Shown: in pieces, positions 11,648-24,189 of the stretch
How positions within the stretch are numbered: the first letter of the stretch is position 1
How the letters are laid out: every line of letters begins with the position of its first letter
DNA from: Agarophyton chilense
Lineage: Eukaryota; Rhodophyta; Florideophyceae; Gracilariales; Gracilariaceae
Length of the DNA stretch: 64,000 nucleotides
NCBI GenBank assembly: GCA_030374765.1
Contig: JARGXX010000012.1
Location: 186,001-250,000 of the forward strand
Direction: 5' to 3'
Program-made: the position numbers and the translations under genes
The notes under the pieces: generated by a model
Told to the model about the DNA's origin: nothing
The model's input: the letters and a program-made list of their open reading frames with translations, nothing else
Databases searched by the model: none

Positions 11648-12425
11648 ATGCCCAAGAACAAAACTGAAAAAGATATGGATGAGAAATATACCTTTGAAAT
11701 TCAGAAACTGAACGGAGACAACTTTTATTCATGTAAACCTTGAATGATGAATAATTTGATTTTGAAAAGTTATTTGAAGACTGTCATGCGGTGTTGCGAA
11801 TGAAAAGGATTCGATTGATATCGTCTTCTTAGTAGACGACAATCAATTTTTTTTATGTAGAATTGGCTAAGACGGGAACAAAAGCATGGAACGAATTGTA
11901 AGAATTCAATGAAAACAAAGGAATGGCCAATGAATTGGACTTAGAGGAACAATTTATTTCAAAGTAACTAAAAGAAGGAAATTCCGCGAAAGAACATATT
12001 GAAGATCTGAAACGTTTAAAACCCAGATTACATCAAGTGGGTAATAAAAAAGTCAATGAAGAATATACTATGCGACTACTACGAAGTCTACTAAAATTAT
12101 ACGAAGTTCTTGTAGTGACACTGGAACAAATTGTAGAAAATTCATCAATCAAATAAATCCACACCAGCATCCTGCAAAAAAAGTCTATAGAAAACCCTAT
12201 ATCAGAAAAACCAAAAAAATGTTTCAAGGAAAACATGAAGGGAGAAAGCCAGAATTTCCTGTGAACTGTCACTACTGTCAAAAAGAACTTAGAATTCGAG
12301 GCTGTTTCACAAGACAGAGAGATGAGAAAAACGGTACCTACAAAAATAGATACAAAAATAGAAACCAGACTGGAATTCAAGAAACGAATCAAAGTATACA
12401 AGACGAAAGGCTGGAAAATGTTTAA
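11648..12425 (+). mobile_element. Relic of a Copia gag gene
   Basis: An isolated gag fossil. It begins with a start codon and the Copia gag N-terminal signature YTFEIQKLNGDNFYS (family: F.I.KLNG.NY..W). It continues with HIEDLKRLKPRLHQVGNKKV and a TMRLLRSL block (family: L.slP), and ends with CHYCQKELRIRGCF, which matches a C-x2-C zinc knuckle. The codon composition is much more A-rich than in the neighbouring elements. No matching pol genes or LTRs were recognised next to it. It looks old and broken in several places. Confidence 0.7.
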
Positions 12426-12429
12426 TGGC

Positions 12430-14260
12430 TCAGAACGAAGACTCAAAACTGTCAATGTTGGCGAACAGACCTTCTCAAGGGGTGCGGAGGACACGGCTGT
12501 GGTCTTTCTGACCGTTGGAGAATGGCATGATACTCAATCGGCTAAGGTGCGCTTGTGATGTGAGCTCTCACAATGCACTGTTTGCTAGTCAGTTGCAAAA
12601 TTGGAGTCAAATTGGTTCTAATTAATGCTTTTCATGATTTTCTCGAGCATATGCAGATAAAGCAATATGTGGACAGGGAAATTGAGAGGAAACGGACGTT
12701 CCCAACCGTCGTGGGCAAAGAGGACTAAACGTAGTCTATATATGCCTATAGTGGTAGGCCACTCTGTTCTTTCTGGTGCAATTTATCTTTTTGTTAAACT
12801 TCTTCTATGCCAGTCAGTAAACTAAGCGGCGAGGAAGCGTATCAGAGTACGGTGCTCAACTCTCCACTCTGTTTCTCTTTCAATCCATCCCTTCAAAATA
12901 TATCTATCGATTGAAAGCAGTTTTTTGCTGTAGTTCTGCAGACTTAGTTCAACCACATTCCGGAATTTTTAACTGACGCTTGGACTGTCTACAGCATCGG
13001 GAGGGCAGACAATGATGGAGAACTAACCGGTGGCGCGATTTTATGGCATGATTCCTAACTCTCAAGGAGATTTGCCAAGCAATTCAGTACCTCCATTAAA
13101 TCATAACACCCCGCTACAGAGAAGGCCAAATGACCCTCCGTATAATTATGTCCAACATCAAGTGACACGCTGACACCAACAGTCTCACGCATAACTACGA
13201 TCACAATAGAATTATCCAGATCATCGCAGGAGACAAAACGGGAGAAGACCTCAGGGATTGTCTTACTGAATTGCTCCCACGGGAATCTTTCTTCTCTCGT
13301 GAGGCTCTTCATGGCATCACAGCGCCTCAAATGTAAAAGATGCTTCGTGATGTTTGATAAAGAAACGCAGGGGACTCACAATGAAGCCTGCTTTGTCATC
13401 CTTCCACTCCAATAACCACTCAACGCAGGATGCCGTCGACTATACTAGGGAAGTCGTGGAGGCATAGATACTTTGTCTGAGGACGAAAGGAATTGACCTT
13501 GACCGGAGCAACTCGCAGTCAAGCCCACGCGAGGAACGCACTTGATCGTTCGAGTCAACAACAGAGTTCTTTGTTCACCGTGCCTCCGCAGACCAACCTA
13601 CGGTGAGGTAATTCGGAAACAGACCGAACGGCGAAGTACAGTACACTAGGCCAAACAGAGAACTACCGCGATCCGCCCCGTATCCCCAGCACCGTTCGAG
13701 ACCTCCGCATCGAGACCACCAACAGAAACCATCAAACTGTGACTGGTACGCCAGTTTCAACCAGAGACATCACGTCCACCATAGCCCAATCCCCTGATCA
13801 AAAGGCATCTCTCCGGATGCAGTCAATTTACTCTCCATATTTGCAACGCTCATCAAAGACAGAAGCGAAAAGGTTCTCAGTGAAGCAAAGTGATGTCCGA
13901 ATGATATTCAGAAGATGTGCAAAAGATTAGGCGTTTTTGTAGTATTTTTTAAAGTTTTAGGACGCCTAAAAGATGTACAAATGATGTACCCAAGTTGTGC
14001 AGTAGCGCTCCTGGAGAGTGTTCTATTGACGCACAAAAGAGCCCCGGCTGGTGTGCAGAAATTGTGCTCATGATGCACGAAAGTGATGTACCCTTGATCT
14101 CCGCTGGATGTACTTTTTTTCATAATTTCAGTGGGACATCGCGATGCACGAGTGATACACCTTAGAATTGTGTTACATGTAGGCCCCGTCCTACATTTAC
14201 ATGTAATTCGAACAAATAAAATACCTGGAAAGCACCTGCTCTTATTTATTTCGCTAGTTT
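12430..14260. other. No recognisable gene
   Basis: Short frames only. The longest, on the minus strand at 13,055-13,330 (91 codons), has no domain that I recognise. From about 13,930 to 14,200 several GATGTAC/GATGCAC-like short motifs recur, followed by a 10-bp palindrome TTACATGTAA (14,197-14,206). As this lies downstream of the CACTA transposase, it could be the subterminal repeat zone of that transposon. I could not find the CACTA terminus itself. Confidence 0.4.
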
Positions 14261-14267
14261 TCTAACT

Positions 14268-14306
14268 GTATTCGCATATCGTATTCGCATATCGTATTAG
14301 CATATC
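14268..14306 (+). repeat. 13-bp tandem repeat, three copies
   Basis: Three head-to-tail units of GTATTCGCATATC, the third with one change, lie 25 bases beyond the stop codon of the CACTA transposase frame. Short tandem units near the ends are usual in CACTA transposons, where they bind the accessory protein, so this may mark the 3' subterminal region. No function can be proved from the sequence. Confidence 0.75.
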
Positions 14307-14330
14307 ATAATCTTCATTGTGAAGTCTAGC

Positions 14331-17300
14331 TCACATCATCTCTCCCAAGACTCTTCTCAGAAACCCTTTGGATCGGTTGCCAGCGAGTTCCGAATCGAAA
14401 ACCGGATCATAAAACATTCGACGTCCTTCATGATCCGTATACCCTATGAGCCTCTTGATGCACGCAAAGTACTTCAAACTCCGAAGAGTGTCGCGCAGTG
14501 TGCTTCGACGGTTTCGGCCAAGTAGGAAGGTAAACGGAAGCTGCGAAGCTTTGTCCAGACGGATGCCATACCACCAATTGATGCGGGAAAGTTTGAAAGT
14601 CTTGCAATACAATAGCTGCTCTGCGGGTGTTAGATAAGATACTTCTGCTTCCCAGATCTCGTCTATGCAGCCATAATAAACGTCGAAGGAAGAATCAGAT
14701 GCACTCCACCGCTCATCGCTGCGTGTCGCGTCACTTCTGTCGAAATGAGCGGCTACCCAGCATTGCTGCCTTGCACGATAAATCCCCTGCCTTTCCCGTC
14801 GCATGAGCTCTGTGTAGCTCTCCAGCATAAGCAAAATATCCCCGAAGGACAATGTCAATGTAGGGAATAGTCGTAGGGTTGAAACACTGACATAATACGC
14901 CGTTTCCGGAATGATAGTCTGCGCATATTCCACAAATTGTCTAATGCTTTGTTCACCACCCACTTCCTTAATTGAGCCAGTGACTATCATGGCAGCTGCA
15001 TCGACACCCCTAGCGCTACCTGTGCCTTTCACCACATCCACTATGTGAATGTCGTCACCTGTATCGGAGGATCCTGGAGAAGTTGAATGCGCTGTTCTCG
15101 ATTCTACGAAGCCACTGCAAAGAGTATAAAATTTCTCCATCTCACGGCCAAAGCAACCACCGAGCATGTGAAGGCTGAAAATATTGTGTGTCTTGAAAAA
15201 GTGATTCGCCTCCGGTTTCTGAGAAGATCGTCTCATGCGCACCATCCCAGCGACGCGCTCCACTAGAAACTGAGAAAAATTCCTAAGTGATCCAAACTCT
15301 TGAAACATTTGCAGTAGGTGCAGAACGGCGTGGGTACCTGGGGTGAGACAGAAGGCTTCTGAGTCGATGACGTAGAATACTATCAAGAATAACTGGTGCG
15401 TGCGTTGAAGGTATTCGTTCAGCAGAGAGATATCCTCTATTGTCGGAGAGGCTTTGAAAAGAACGTGAGTCACCTTTGAAGTGAACGCCCATAGAATTGC
15501 AACCCTTCCATCCATACCATCGCCATTGAATACTGTTTGACCGCAGGGCAAGGCAATGTTCTTTAAATCCTCCGCCTTGTAGCCCCCAAGGTATTCGAAG
15601 GACTCGGAAGGTCTCCCCCATGAAGATGGAACCCCCCTGTATCCTCGGCAAAGAGATTCATTGATCCGTCGCACTATGCCTTCCCCTATCACTTACTCTG
15701 GCTCATCGATACGACATCGCTTGTATGATCCAATGCAGAGACTTAACAAGTGCTTAGACCATCCTAACAGCCATAAATGCATAGGTTCATACGGCGAACA
15801 CTTCAAAATATCTAGTGAAAGCTTTGCAATAGCTGGAAACCGTTTGATACCAGTTCGTCTCATGATTCTTTCTCTCTCTGATTTGGTCTTGGCATTGGTC
15901 AAATCCTTTCAGACCCCTCTGATTTGTCTCTCTGTTCTGGGAAGAGGGCATTCCAGTTCTGTATAGTTGGCGGGAGGATTCCTTGAAAACCTTTCAGAAC
16001 GAGAAGAAAGCAGCGCACTTTCCTTTGGGACCAACCACAGTCTATTAGCAGCGAGAGAAGCTTTCCGGGCTACCTTATGACACCTTCGACCTGGGCGGTC
16101 TGCATTGCGCCCTTTATGGCCAATAATCTTGCTCGCTGCAAACCAATCAGCGGTTACAAACAATAAGAAAGCGTAAAACGTTCGGACGTTTCCATCATAA
16201 CAATCCATACGTATACCCCTCTGCAAACGATCCAAGTCTTTCAGAAGTGGAGAGAGAAACAAATAAAAGTTTGCTATAACATGAGATCCGGGTACAAATG
16301 CACTAAGTAGGATACCGGAAGCCTGGAACCTCTGTTCGAGGCCGTAGTAAAGAATGATGAGCATAAGTGGCCACACTGATCTATTCATCTTTCGGCACTT
16401 GAACACTTCAATTCCATCAGATGAGAATGAAAGAAAGACGAAGAGCTCTGTATTCTTGGACCAAGACCGCAGCCTTTCCATATGCATACTCTGGAAATAT
16501 GTTCCGTTGAAGTAGTCGTAAATGATACCATCCGTGGGGTTGTTTGGAGTTGTTGCCCTTGCTGCATCCTCACAAGCCCCCATGAGGGATTCGAATGTGT
16601 CACCCTCTCTGCCGAGAGATTCAAGCTGTTCAGAGACTAGCGTGTACCAATATCTATGACCAATTGAAACAGGATTCTCGCACGTGGAACTAAGACCAAC
16701 CATTCCATCAGCCTCTGTTCCGTAGATAGCATCGGTTCCTAGCAGATTGCGAGCTTGATTCTCAGAGAGACCACCAAACTCAATTATCAGTAAAACCCTC
16801 ATTAACCTCTTTGCTTCTGACTCTCTCACTATATCGCTGACTCTTTGACTTGATAGAAACTTACATTTCTCTCTGCTTTCTCGAGATCTAACAGAGGCAC
16901 ACACTGAGACTCCCGATTGTTGACTGTAGAGATCGTTTTGCTGTTCCCTGTCATTTCGGTATCTATCAAATGTTTCTCTTTCATGCCCCGAATTGTTGCG
17001 AGAAGCTTCTTGCAATGCTTCATCTTGATCATGGCGTTCTTAAAATCTTCTCTGAGGATCGTCATCTACTTCACGTACTTCCCCTCGAAATATACGAGAC
17101 TTCTCATCCATACGAAGAGCTGTGACATCTTCGGATACTACCGCAGAATCGTCTCCCTCTTCCACTTCAGTAATTACCAAAGGCCCATCAGCTGCATCGA
17201 AAATCACTTCTTCACGAACGGGACTCACAGAATTTTGCCTCTTACTTGCAGGGCAATGAAAAGTAGAATACGACAAGCTATTTGGCGCTGATCTCTTCCT

Positions 17301-17444
17301 TGCACGCCTTACTGATTCTGTACTGTAATAGGATGAAGCTGTGCTTGATGCGCTCTCATTTTGACCTCTCGACGCAAACAACGGGTTTATGAGATTTGCA
17401 CCTGCACCCCCTATTCCCAAGTTCTGGCGAAATCGTCTTCTCAT
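14331..17444 (-). pseudogene. CACTA (En/Spm) transposase, tnp2 family, with three in-frame stops
   Basis: One uninterrupted reading frame of 1038 codons encodes a tnp2-family transposase, which would cut and paste a CACTA transposon. Residues about 1-130 are polar, with DNA-binding-type basic stretches. About 300-430 carry the tnp2 core: FLSFSSDGIEVFK, a PLMLIILYYGLEQRF segment, SPLLKDLDRLQRGI and TADWFAASKIIGHKGRNA. About 540-580 contain SPYEPMHLWLLGWSKHL, the family's 'DxMH..lLG..KH' block. About 690-740 resemble the DUF4218-like domain (HAVLHLLQMFQEFG ... VERVAG). The frame is interrupted by TAA at 17,042-17,040, TGA at 15,911-15,909 and TAA at 15,695-15,693, yet there is no frameshift over 3.1 kb, so inactivation is by point changes. 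The start is the first ATG of the frame. A divergent ORF lies upstream at 17,626. Confidence 0.85.
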
Positions 17445-17625
17445 CCATACGCATCCTTACTGATCAATAACAATGCCGGATTTGATCTCATTTCCCAAGT
17501 ACATGTGTTGCACAATGTTGATAACACAGCAGATTCCGGGCGGAAATGGGAACACTTTCTTGCGTTTTGAGAACGAAACGAAAATGTAGTCCGGAGTTCA
17601 TGCAGAAACGAAACTGTACTCGGGC

Positions 17626-18282
17626 ATGCACATATATGCTTCACATTCCTGGCGCAGCCGTTCCATCAAACGTTTCACCCTTCATCCGTGTCCCCTCTCC
17701 AGACTTTCACCTCTCAACACCAAGTCGCATACTAGCCAGATCTCTTTTCAGGTGTCTTCACCACTTTATTCCGGGTTGTCACCAATGTACCCTTCGATCC
17801 CACAGAATCCTTTTGTCGCACAAACAGGACACGATAGTACAGGACGCATTCTCTCAACTCCCACTTGCAACGTGTCCCGCCGGAGAGATAAACAAGGTGT
17901 TGATGGCAAAGGGGCTCAAAGACGCATGCGCGAAATATTCAATCGGAAAATGGCATCATTGGGAACGCGTGAGTATGACAAAGAAAAACCGCTTACCGAA
18001 GAGTTCATACATGCAGCTATGCGAAGCGTTAGAGATTACATCTACTCATTGTGTAACATACCTGATGATGGAAGGATGATATATCGGTCTTTGGTTCGTG
18101 AGCACCCGTTGGTTGTCGTTAAATTCCGATCCAAAATAGAACGCTACTTCCGTATTCTTCGCAAAGCGGAGGTTCAGTGGGCTGCAAACATGCTCATACA
18201 AGATACCACCTCAGCTCATGTCTCAGAAGAACAAAATATTCGGTTTTCCGGTCTACAGCCGATCCTTCCCAATGCATTATAA
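17626..18282 (+). CDS. Unknown ORF, divergent from the CACTA transposase
   Basis: A 218-codon frame that starts 181 bases from the transposase start on the opposite strand. The first 80 residues are rich in Ser/Pro/His. The remainder looks like a real helical domain: REIFNRKMASLGTRE, then EEFIHAAMRSVRDYIYSL and VVVKFRSKIERYFRILRKAE. I do not recognise a family. The place suggests the accessory protein that many CACTA elements encode beside tnp2, and the Lys/Arg-rich helices fit a DNA- or RNA-binding role, but both points are inference. It could also be an unrelated gene or a chance frame. The start codon is uncertain. Confidence 0.4.
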   Translation: MHIYASHSWRSRSIKRFTLHPCPLSRLSPLNTKSHTSQISFQVSSPLYSGLSPMYPSIPQNPFVAQTGHDSTGRILSTPTCNVSRRRDKQGVDGKGAQRRMREIFNRKMASLGTREYDKEKPLTEEFIHAAMRSVRDYIYSLCNIPDDGRMIYRSLVREHPLVVVKFRSKIERYFRILRKAEVQWAANMLIQDTTSAHVSEEQNIRFSGLQPILPNAL

Positions 18283-18823
18283 AATGAATTTATTGAAGAG
18301 GTAGCGGGTGAGGAAGGAGAAAAAGTACATCCGATTCCTATTCTTTAAACCCCAACGGTATCAAACGCAAATGGGGACACTCAATCGATTTTGGGGAACA
18401 AAAACAGCCTCCCCGCATCCAACACTGTGTCGTAACAGATAAATACGAGCCCGCGGAGGCGTTCGTGTTTTCACGTACTTCTCTTGGTCGCCTTGGCGCG
18501 TTTCGTCACCGTTTGGAACCGAACCTGCGCGTTTGTCGCGGAAAGACCGGAAAAGGTGCCCGAGGTACTGCTCGTAACAAACGCTGTCACCATTTCGGAG
18601 GTATGAATATTTCTCTCACCTTGACAGAGAAGGATTGCCGAGGTTTGGAAGCAAAAATTCGGAGTGTGTTGAGACCCAGAAGTTTGGTACAACAGGCATT
18701 TACGTAAGATTAGAATTGTAGCCATGGCTGGCTTTCTCAGCGCCACTTTGTAGATTGCGTACATTGAAAACGATTAGTGTTGTAAATGCATGTCACCCAG
18801 AAGATTCCTTTCCGGCAGCATGA

Positions 18824-19234
18824 TTGGATGCTGCTGCAAATAAAGAATTTTGCGATGTTTTAGTCATTCCCATGTACCAGCCACACTGCTCGGTGACAAC
18901 GGCGGATGGCAGAACTAAAAAAGTGGAAGAAAACACGTCACAACCAATTCTGGTCTGTCTCATGAAGTGCAAAAACTATAAAGGGCGTTCTTCTATGCAC
19001 TTCTTTGACCCCCTTGCAGTTTCGGGTAAGTGGGTATTGGACACGATAGCTGGCCCTAATTTCCTGTACTCCGGCATCATATCCGATGTAATACTTATAC
19101 ACCTAAGCCAACCTCCCATCAACACCCCTCTATTGGACTTTAAAGAGAAACTAATAAGCCTTCGAGGTATGCTTACTACGCTGGTTCAGCTGAGACACCT
19201 CAAAGTTAGACGGCAATTCTTCGTTGTGGACTAG
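18824..19234 (+). CDS. Unknown ORF of 136 codons
   Basis: A frame with an amino-acid mix typical of a folded protein (EFCDVLVIPMYQPHCSV ... GKWVLDTIAGPNFLYSG). I recognise no family. It begins with TTG in this reading, so the true start or an upstream exon is unknown. It lies between the CACTA and Gypsy 2 regions and may belong to either or be a gene fragment. Confidence 0.3.
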   Translation: MDAAANKEFCDVLVIPMYQPHCSVTTADGRTKKVEENTSQPILVCLMKCKNYKGRSSMHFFDPLAVSGKWVLDTIAGPNFLYSGIISDVILIHLSQPPINTPLLDFKEKLISLRGMLTTLVQLRHLKVRRQFFVVD

Positions 19235-20839
19235 TCACCAAAAGACTGTCGACAAGAAACAATCTCTAGTTACAGTTATCTCAAAAAAATCTCCCAGGTT
19301 TTCATACAGTCCCTCTACTTCAAGGAGACATATTGGCAGTTTGGATAGCATGGAAACCAACAAAAATGATTCGCCAGACCAACGAAGACTCTACCAACCA
19401 AAACGGTCTCTGACAAGGTACGCATTCCGAAACAGGTTGTTCTCTCATGGATGCGGGAGATTGTGGTCCATGTGTCATGTGCGATCCCCGGACTGGTCAT
19501 GTTGCAAAACCATCCGAATAAGGACACCAAAACCTCTCCTTGATGGAAAAAGAGACTATCTCTATCATCCAAAGCGAGCCCTTGAAGGTGTGTCTCAGCA
19601 AATTCAGCAGTCACAACGTGTAGTTGTCGAAACATTTTAGTGTGAGAATAGCACTACCGGCAGCACAAGGGGTATTCGCTATACCTCACTGATCTCGGTG
19701 AGTTCGCTTTCTATAAGGTAGCATATTCTAGCTCAGTCAAGATAACAATAATCTACAGAGCCTTGTTCTTGGTCCCCTTGAAGATTTCGAAACAATTTGG
19801 TCAGGTTATGTTGCCAAAAGCAAGGCCACAAAACATTGCATCGAACTTCTCTTCAATTTGGATCAAAATTATCAGCATCCATACCGTCCAGGTCCGTCGA
19901 TGAGAGCAGTAAAATTCAAAGGAGTAAATCAAAATCTTCAAGAAGGTATTATAGAACCAGCAAAAGCAGATTGAGCTAGTCCCGTGGTTCTGGTTCAGAG
20001 AAAAAAGATATTTGCGAGAGGTTCTGTTTGGGATACAGGAGGCTCAATAGCCTGACCGGCAATGATTCGCACCCGATATTTAGAATGGATAAGTGCATCG
20101 ACTCCTTGAGAGATGCGCAGATATTTACCGCGATAGAGGTCAATCGTTATAGTTGGCAAATACCTGGAAGTAAGAAAGATCGAGACAAACTGATCTTCGT
20201 TTTCCATGCAGGAATCTTTAGTTTTAGGCTCATGCTATTAGGAGTTTGCAAATGATTCAGCTACTCTTTAAAGGGCTGTGGGAATTATACTTTCAAAGGT
20301 TAAATGAACAACTGCAAAGGTATACATCGATGATGTTGTTTCCGACTCCAGCAAGGTAGAAGAGAAATTTTCTCACGAGTACACTGTACTTACCCTAATG
20401 GCACAGGCGGCGGTAACGCTGAAGCTGCGCAACTGCGTCTTTTGCACCAGTACGTTTTAATACCTTGGCCCCGTCATAAACCCAATTACCCAAAAGGTTT
20501 TGCAAAGCAGCATTAGAGTCGCACCGGAGGTTATTTTACCACAATATGATATAGATATGCGTTTCTTCGTAGGGTTTTGAAACATCTATTGTCAATAGAT
20601 TCGCGAAAATAGCGGCTTCCCTCGACAAAAAGCTCCGGAAAGATGAACCGGAACAGTTTTAAAGTTTTTTAATAAGGATATGGATGCCTCACAGGAATTA
20701 AGGGGAGATGCTTCTGTCACCACCTATCATGGTGTCACCGAAAACCGATTTCTCATACACGCTAGATACTGACGCATCTGTATTAATATACAATTTTGGT
20801 TTTCCGATGTTTTATTCTAGCGACGGCGCAGTTGGAACT

Positions 20840-21570
20840 CATGAGTAAGTGGTATGCTCAATTCAACAATGTGAAGGGGCTTCTTGCATGGGATGCCTAG
20901 AGGCCAAATATATTGGTTAAAGACGTGGTATCACGAGCAGAGTGGCTTGCCATGGCGTGCGAGTATTTTCCATCCTTTCTAGTGAAATGCCATATTGGTA
21001 ACGGCATATGTGACGGCAATCCATGTGTTGGGTGTTATTACCCCTTGAAGCTACAAGTCTATTAGAGACAATACAAATACAGCGGTCTAGCCAAGTTGCT
21101 GAGCACTGGGTATTATTTATCTATTATTTGAGCACTCACCCTATTACACAGTATACTGGGTACCAGATGTGAGCGCCAACTTTTAGTAAAGGAGAGAGTA
21201 TAGGTATCATGAATGTGTATTTAGTTTAGGATTCCATAACCGGAGATCTGGATGCTCTATAAAAGAGCGTCAACCAACATCTACTTCTCGAGTGGTCTCA
21301 GTTACGAATTTCATTCCTCGTCCTACAGTTGCACTGTTTACCCTCGCTTGTGAGTAGTGGCTTTAAAAACCACTTCCAGGTCGATTGTGTTGTGGCTCTA
21401 TCATTCCTTTTCTCTTCGCAACAAACACAATTCCGCAGCCCGAACTCTGTCGCAGGTGTCTGCTCTTACCTCAAGACCGTGTACTGCAACATCCAATGCT
21501 CAAATTGGTTGTTATTTCATAAAAGAGCAACAAACAGGAGACAAGTCACCTATATGGTACTAAAGCCCTG
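20840..21570 (+). mobile_element. Foreign insert inside Gypsy 2 RNase H, LTR-like
   Basis: This stretch interrupts the RNase H region of Gypsy 2. It has an LTR-like look: a CTATAAAAGAG TATA-type box near 21,259, followed by pyrimidine-rich sequence, and preceded near 20,865-20,915 by a segment faintly like a Copia RNase H end (GASCMGCLEAKYIG). It may be the 3' end plus LTR of a Copia element that landed in Gypsy 2. The match is weak and the borders are approximate. Confidence 0.35.
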
Positions 21571-24189
21571 CTATAAATTATGCGGAACAGAACTACACGG
21601 TAACCGAGAAGAAATGTCTTGTAGTAGTATGAAGCAAAGTGATGATCCGTCCTTCCCCTTTTGCTAAGAAGTTTTAGTTACGAACGGACCAATGGGACTT
21701 GGCTTTGATACCGGAAATCGCTGATGTGTCTTATAGACTTGTCCATTAGAGAAAAAGACTGTCTAAGTCCCAATGCAACGTACAGTACCGTTCCGGAATC
21801 AAGCACAACATGGCTGATGCTATGTAGCTATTAAACAAATCAGGGTCGAAGACAGTACCATTCGACGATAACATACCTTGTTTGATGGTTTCATCGAACC
21901 AAATTGATTCCGGAGAACAACTGGAAGGATATTGAGACCTACCTGAAAAAAGTGCTTTGCAGAACACTGATATGGCAACACAGATACTGACCTTTGAAGA
22001 AACAATCGTGATGCTGATAACCCGAGAAAAGTTCTAGAAAAAAGAAGCCGAGGATGCATACTGCAATAATCTGGATCACAGAATTGGTTTCAAAGGCTGA
22101 CAATTAGATGTAATTCACAAAGTGTTTATTGTGAAAAGGTACATCTTTGATGGTAGCCTTGAAACAGTGGTTGCGGAGTCTCCCTCAAGAATCCTGTATC
22201 CCTCGTAATACCTGCGACTATTGGTGTCTGTTGCCACAAGAATATGGTATTACTGTAGGCAACAGTTCTACTGGCCTCGTACAGCCGAAGAAGTGTACAC
22301 CATCGTAGGTGAATGCCAATAATGTGTTCGTACCCTCAGTGGTATTAGATAGCATCCGAAATAACCCAACCTGTTCCTTGCAGCACATTTGCTGGAGATA
22401 ATGGAGGTAGTCTTTCTAGGACTACCTCTGAAGAACAAAAACAAATAAAGGCACATCCTAATTATCACACACATCTTTTAAGCTCACCAGGGCAATAACT
22501 TTTAGTGATACATAGTTAAAAACTATGGCGATCGCCTTCCTCAACTTTTTGGCATACCCATATAGTACGCGATGGTACCTACTCATCGAAAATGGTTCTT
22601 ACTTGACTTTGAAGTGTTTTGGATGAGTATGTAACCTCTTTTGTAGTGAGTACTTATTGACTAATGCGTACCATTCACAGACATCGGATATATTCAGCTC
22701 TTTAACCACATATACGTATCAAGGCTACGGGAATATACGTACCAACACCAAACGGGATGTGATGAGCTGGTAGAACCACTGACCTACTTATACAACCTTG
22801 CGGATACATCGGTTCTTGTATACGAACCCCTTTGACTTGGTTCTTTCCTGACACTCGCCAGGTATTGTTTTACAGGAGAATGACACAACCAGCACTGCAA
22901 TTGTCGAACTAACCCCTGCCCAGAAAAAGAAAAATACCCTAATGAGGTTGAAAAGGGCTATCAAACATACGGAGAGTCGGCATACAGCAGCCCAAAGTCG
23001 GTAGAAGGCTGATTACGACCGTCTGGTATCAGAAGTGGTCTCTGAATGTACGGGAGAGCATGTGTTCATTGACAACGCACGTTCATGTAAAAATTCAGGC
23101 ACGGAAGACAAGGCTGAGAATGGAGCATATGATAGAGATATCAATTCGAAGCTTCTTCTCAAAGCAAGGGAGGCCTGTAAGGTATTAAAGGCATCGTACC
23201 ACACAGTTACGGTATAATAAGATAGAAAGAAGATACGATCAAAATCGACAGTATTACTGTAGCACCTGAATCTGTACAGCGTGGCATGGATGCAGTCGCC
23301 TCAGGTTGAGATCCCAGACCTGAAGCTCGGTACACTGCACCCTCGAAGGGTTTCACCCAAATTAAGATGAACCATAACATTCAAGGCGATGGCGCTGATT
23401 ACAAGCCTCCAATAGAGAAGGACAGTGGACCTAAAACGGTGTAGTCAGGAGCTGCGGACCAGGAAAGCATAGAAAAAGCTCCTAACTCGAGATATCTAAA
23501 CCCTGAAGGTAGCTTCATTCCATTGCAACATGACCCGACCAGGAAAGAGTTTCCAGCCAACCACTTAGTCGGACACACGTGAACAGACAATAATCCAAAG
23601 TACAACGTCTGCTGGTAGGGCTGTGGACGTGAAAGAAAACCCATCGAATGACCTCCGCAATTTCACCTTACTTCCGTATCATTTATTGGCGCCGTCACAA
23701 AAGACTATGCCTCCATATCTTTAAGCCGAGATGTTTCTGGTATGGAAACCTAAGGAAGGGGATTAAAAGCTTCGTTTTCGCGGCGACTCGACGCATAAGT
23801 GTCCAAAAGTATTTACAAGGGAATGCGCGATACGAAATGGGGTTGTCGGGGAGATTCAAAGGAAGAAGTTGCAAGCCCGACTAATCTTTCACCAAACTTA
23901 AAGGTAGCCGCAACTGCAATATAGAAGGTGGAAACCCCGAATGCCTAGCTATACACGTGATCGTCGTTTAGTGAGGTCCTCAACAACGTCGCTCGCGCTC
24001 CTCAACCCAAACGACAACGGGGATGGACAAACTTCTGAACCTCAAAACATTGTACGTCGGGCGCCAGGAGTGACAACAGATGAAAACAGCTCTGGTGGTT
24101 GCACCACCGCCACTCACTACATCCGCTTGGTTCAATAGTGCAAGAGCTACAGAGTTGGTATCACGAGTAGGTAGGTGGTTTGTCGTTTA

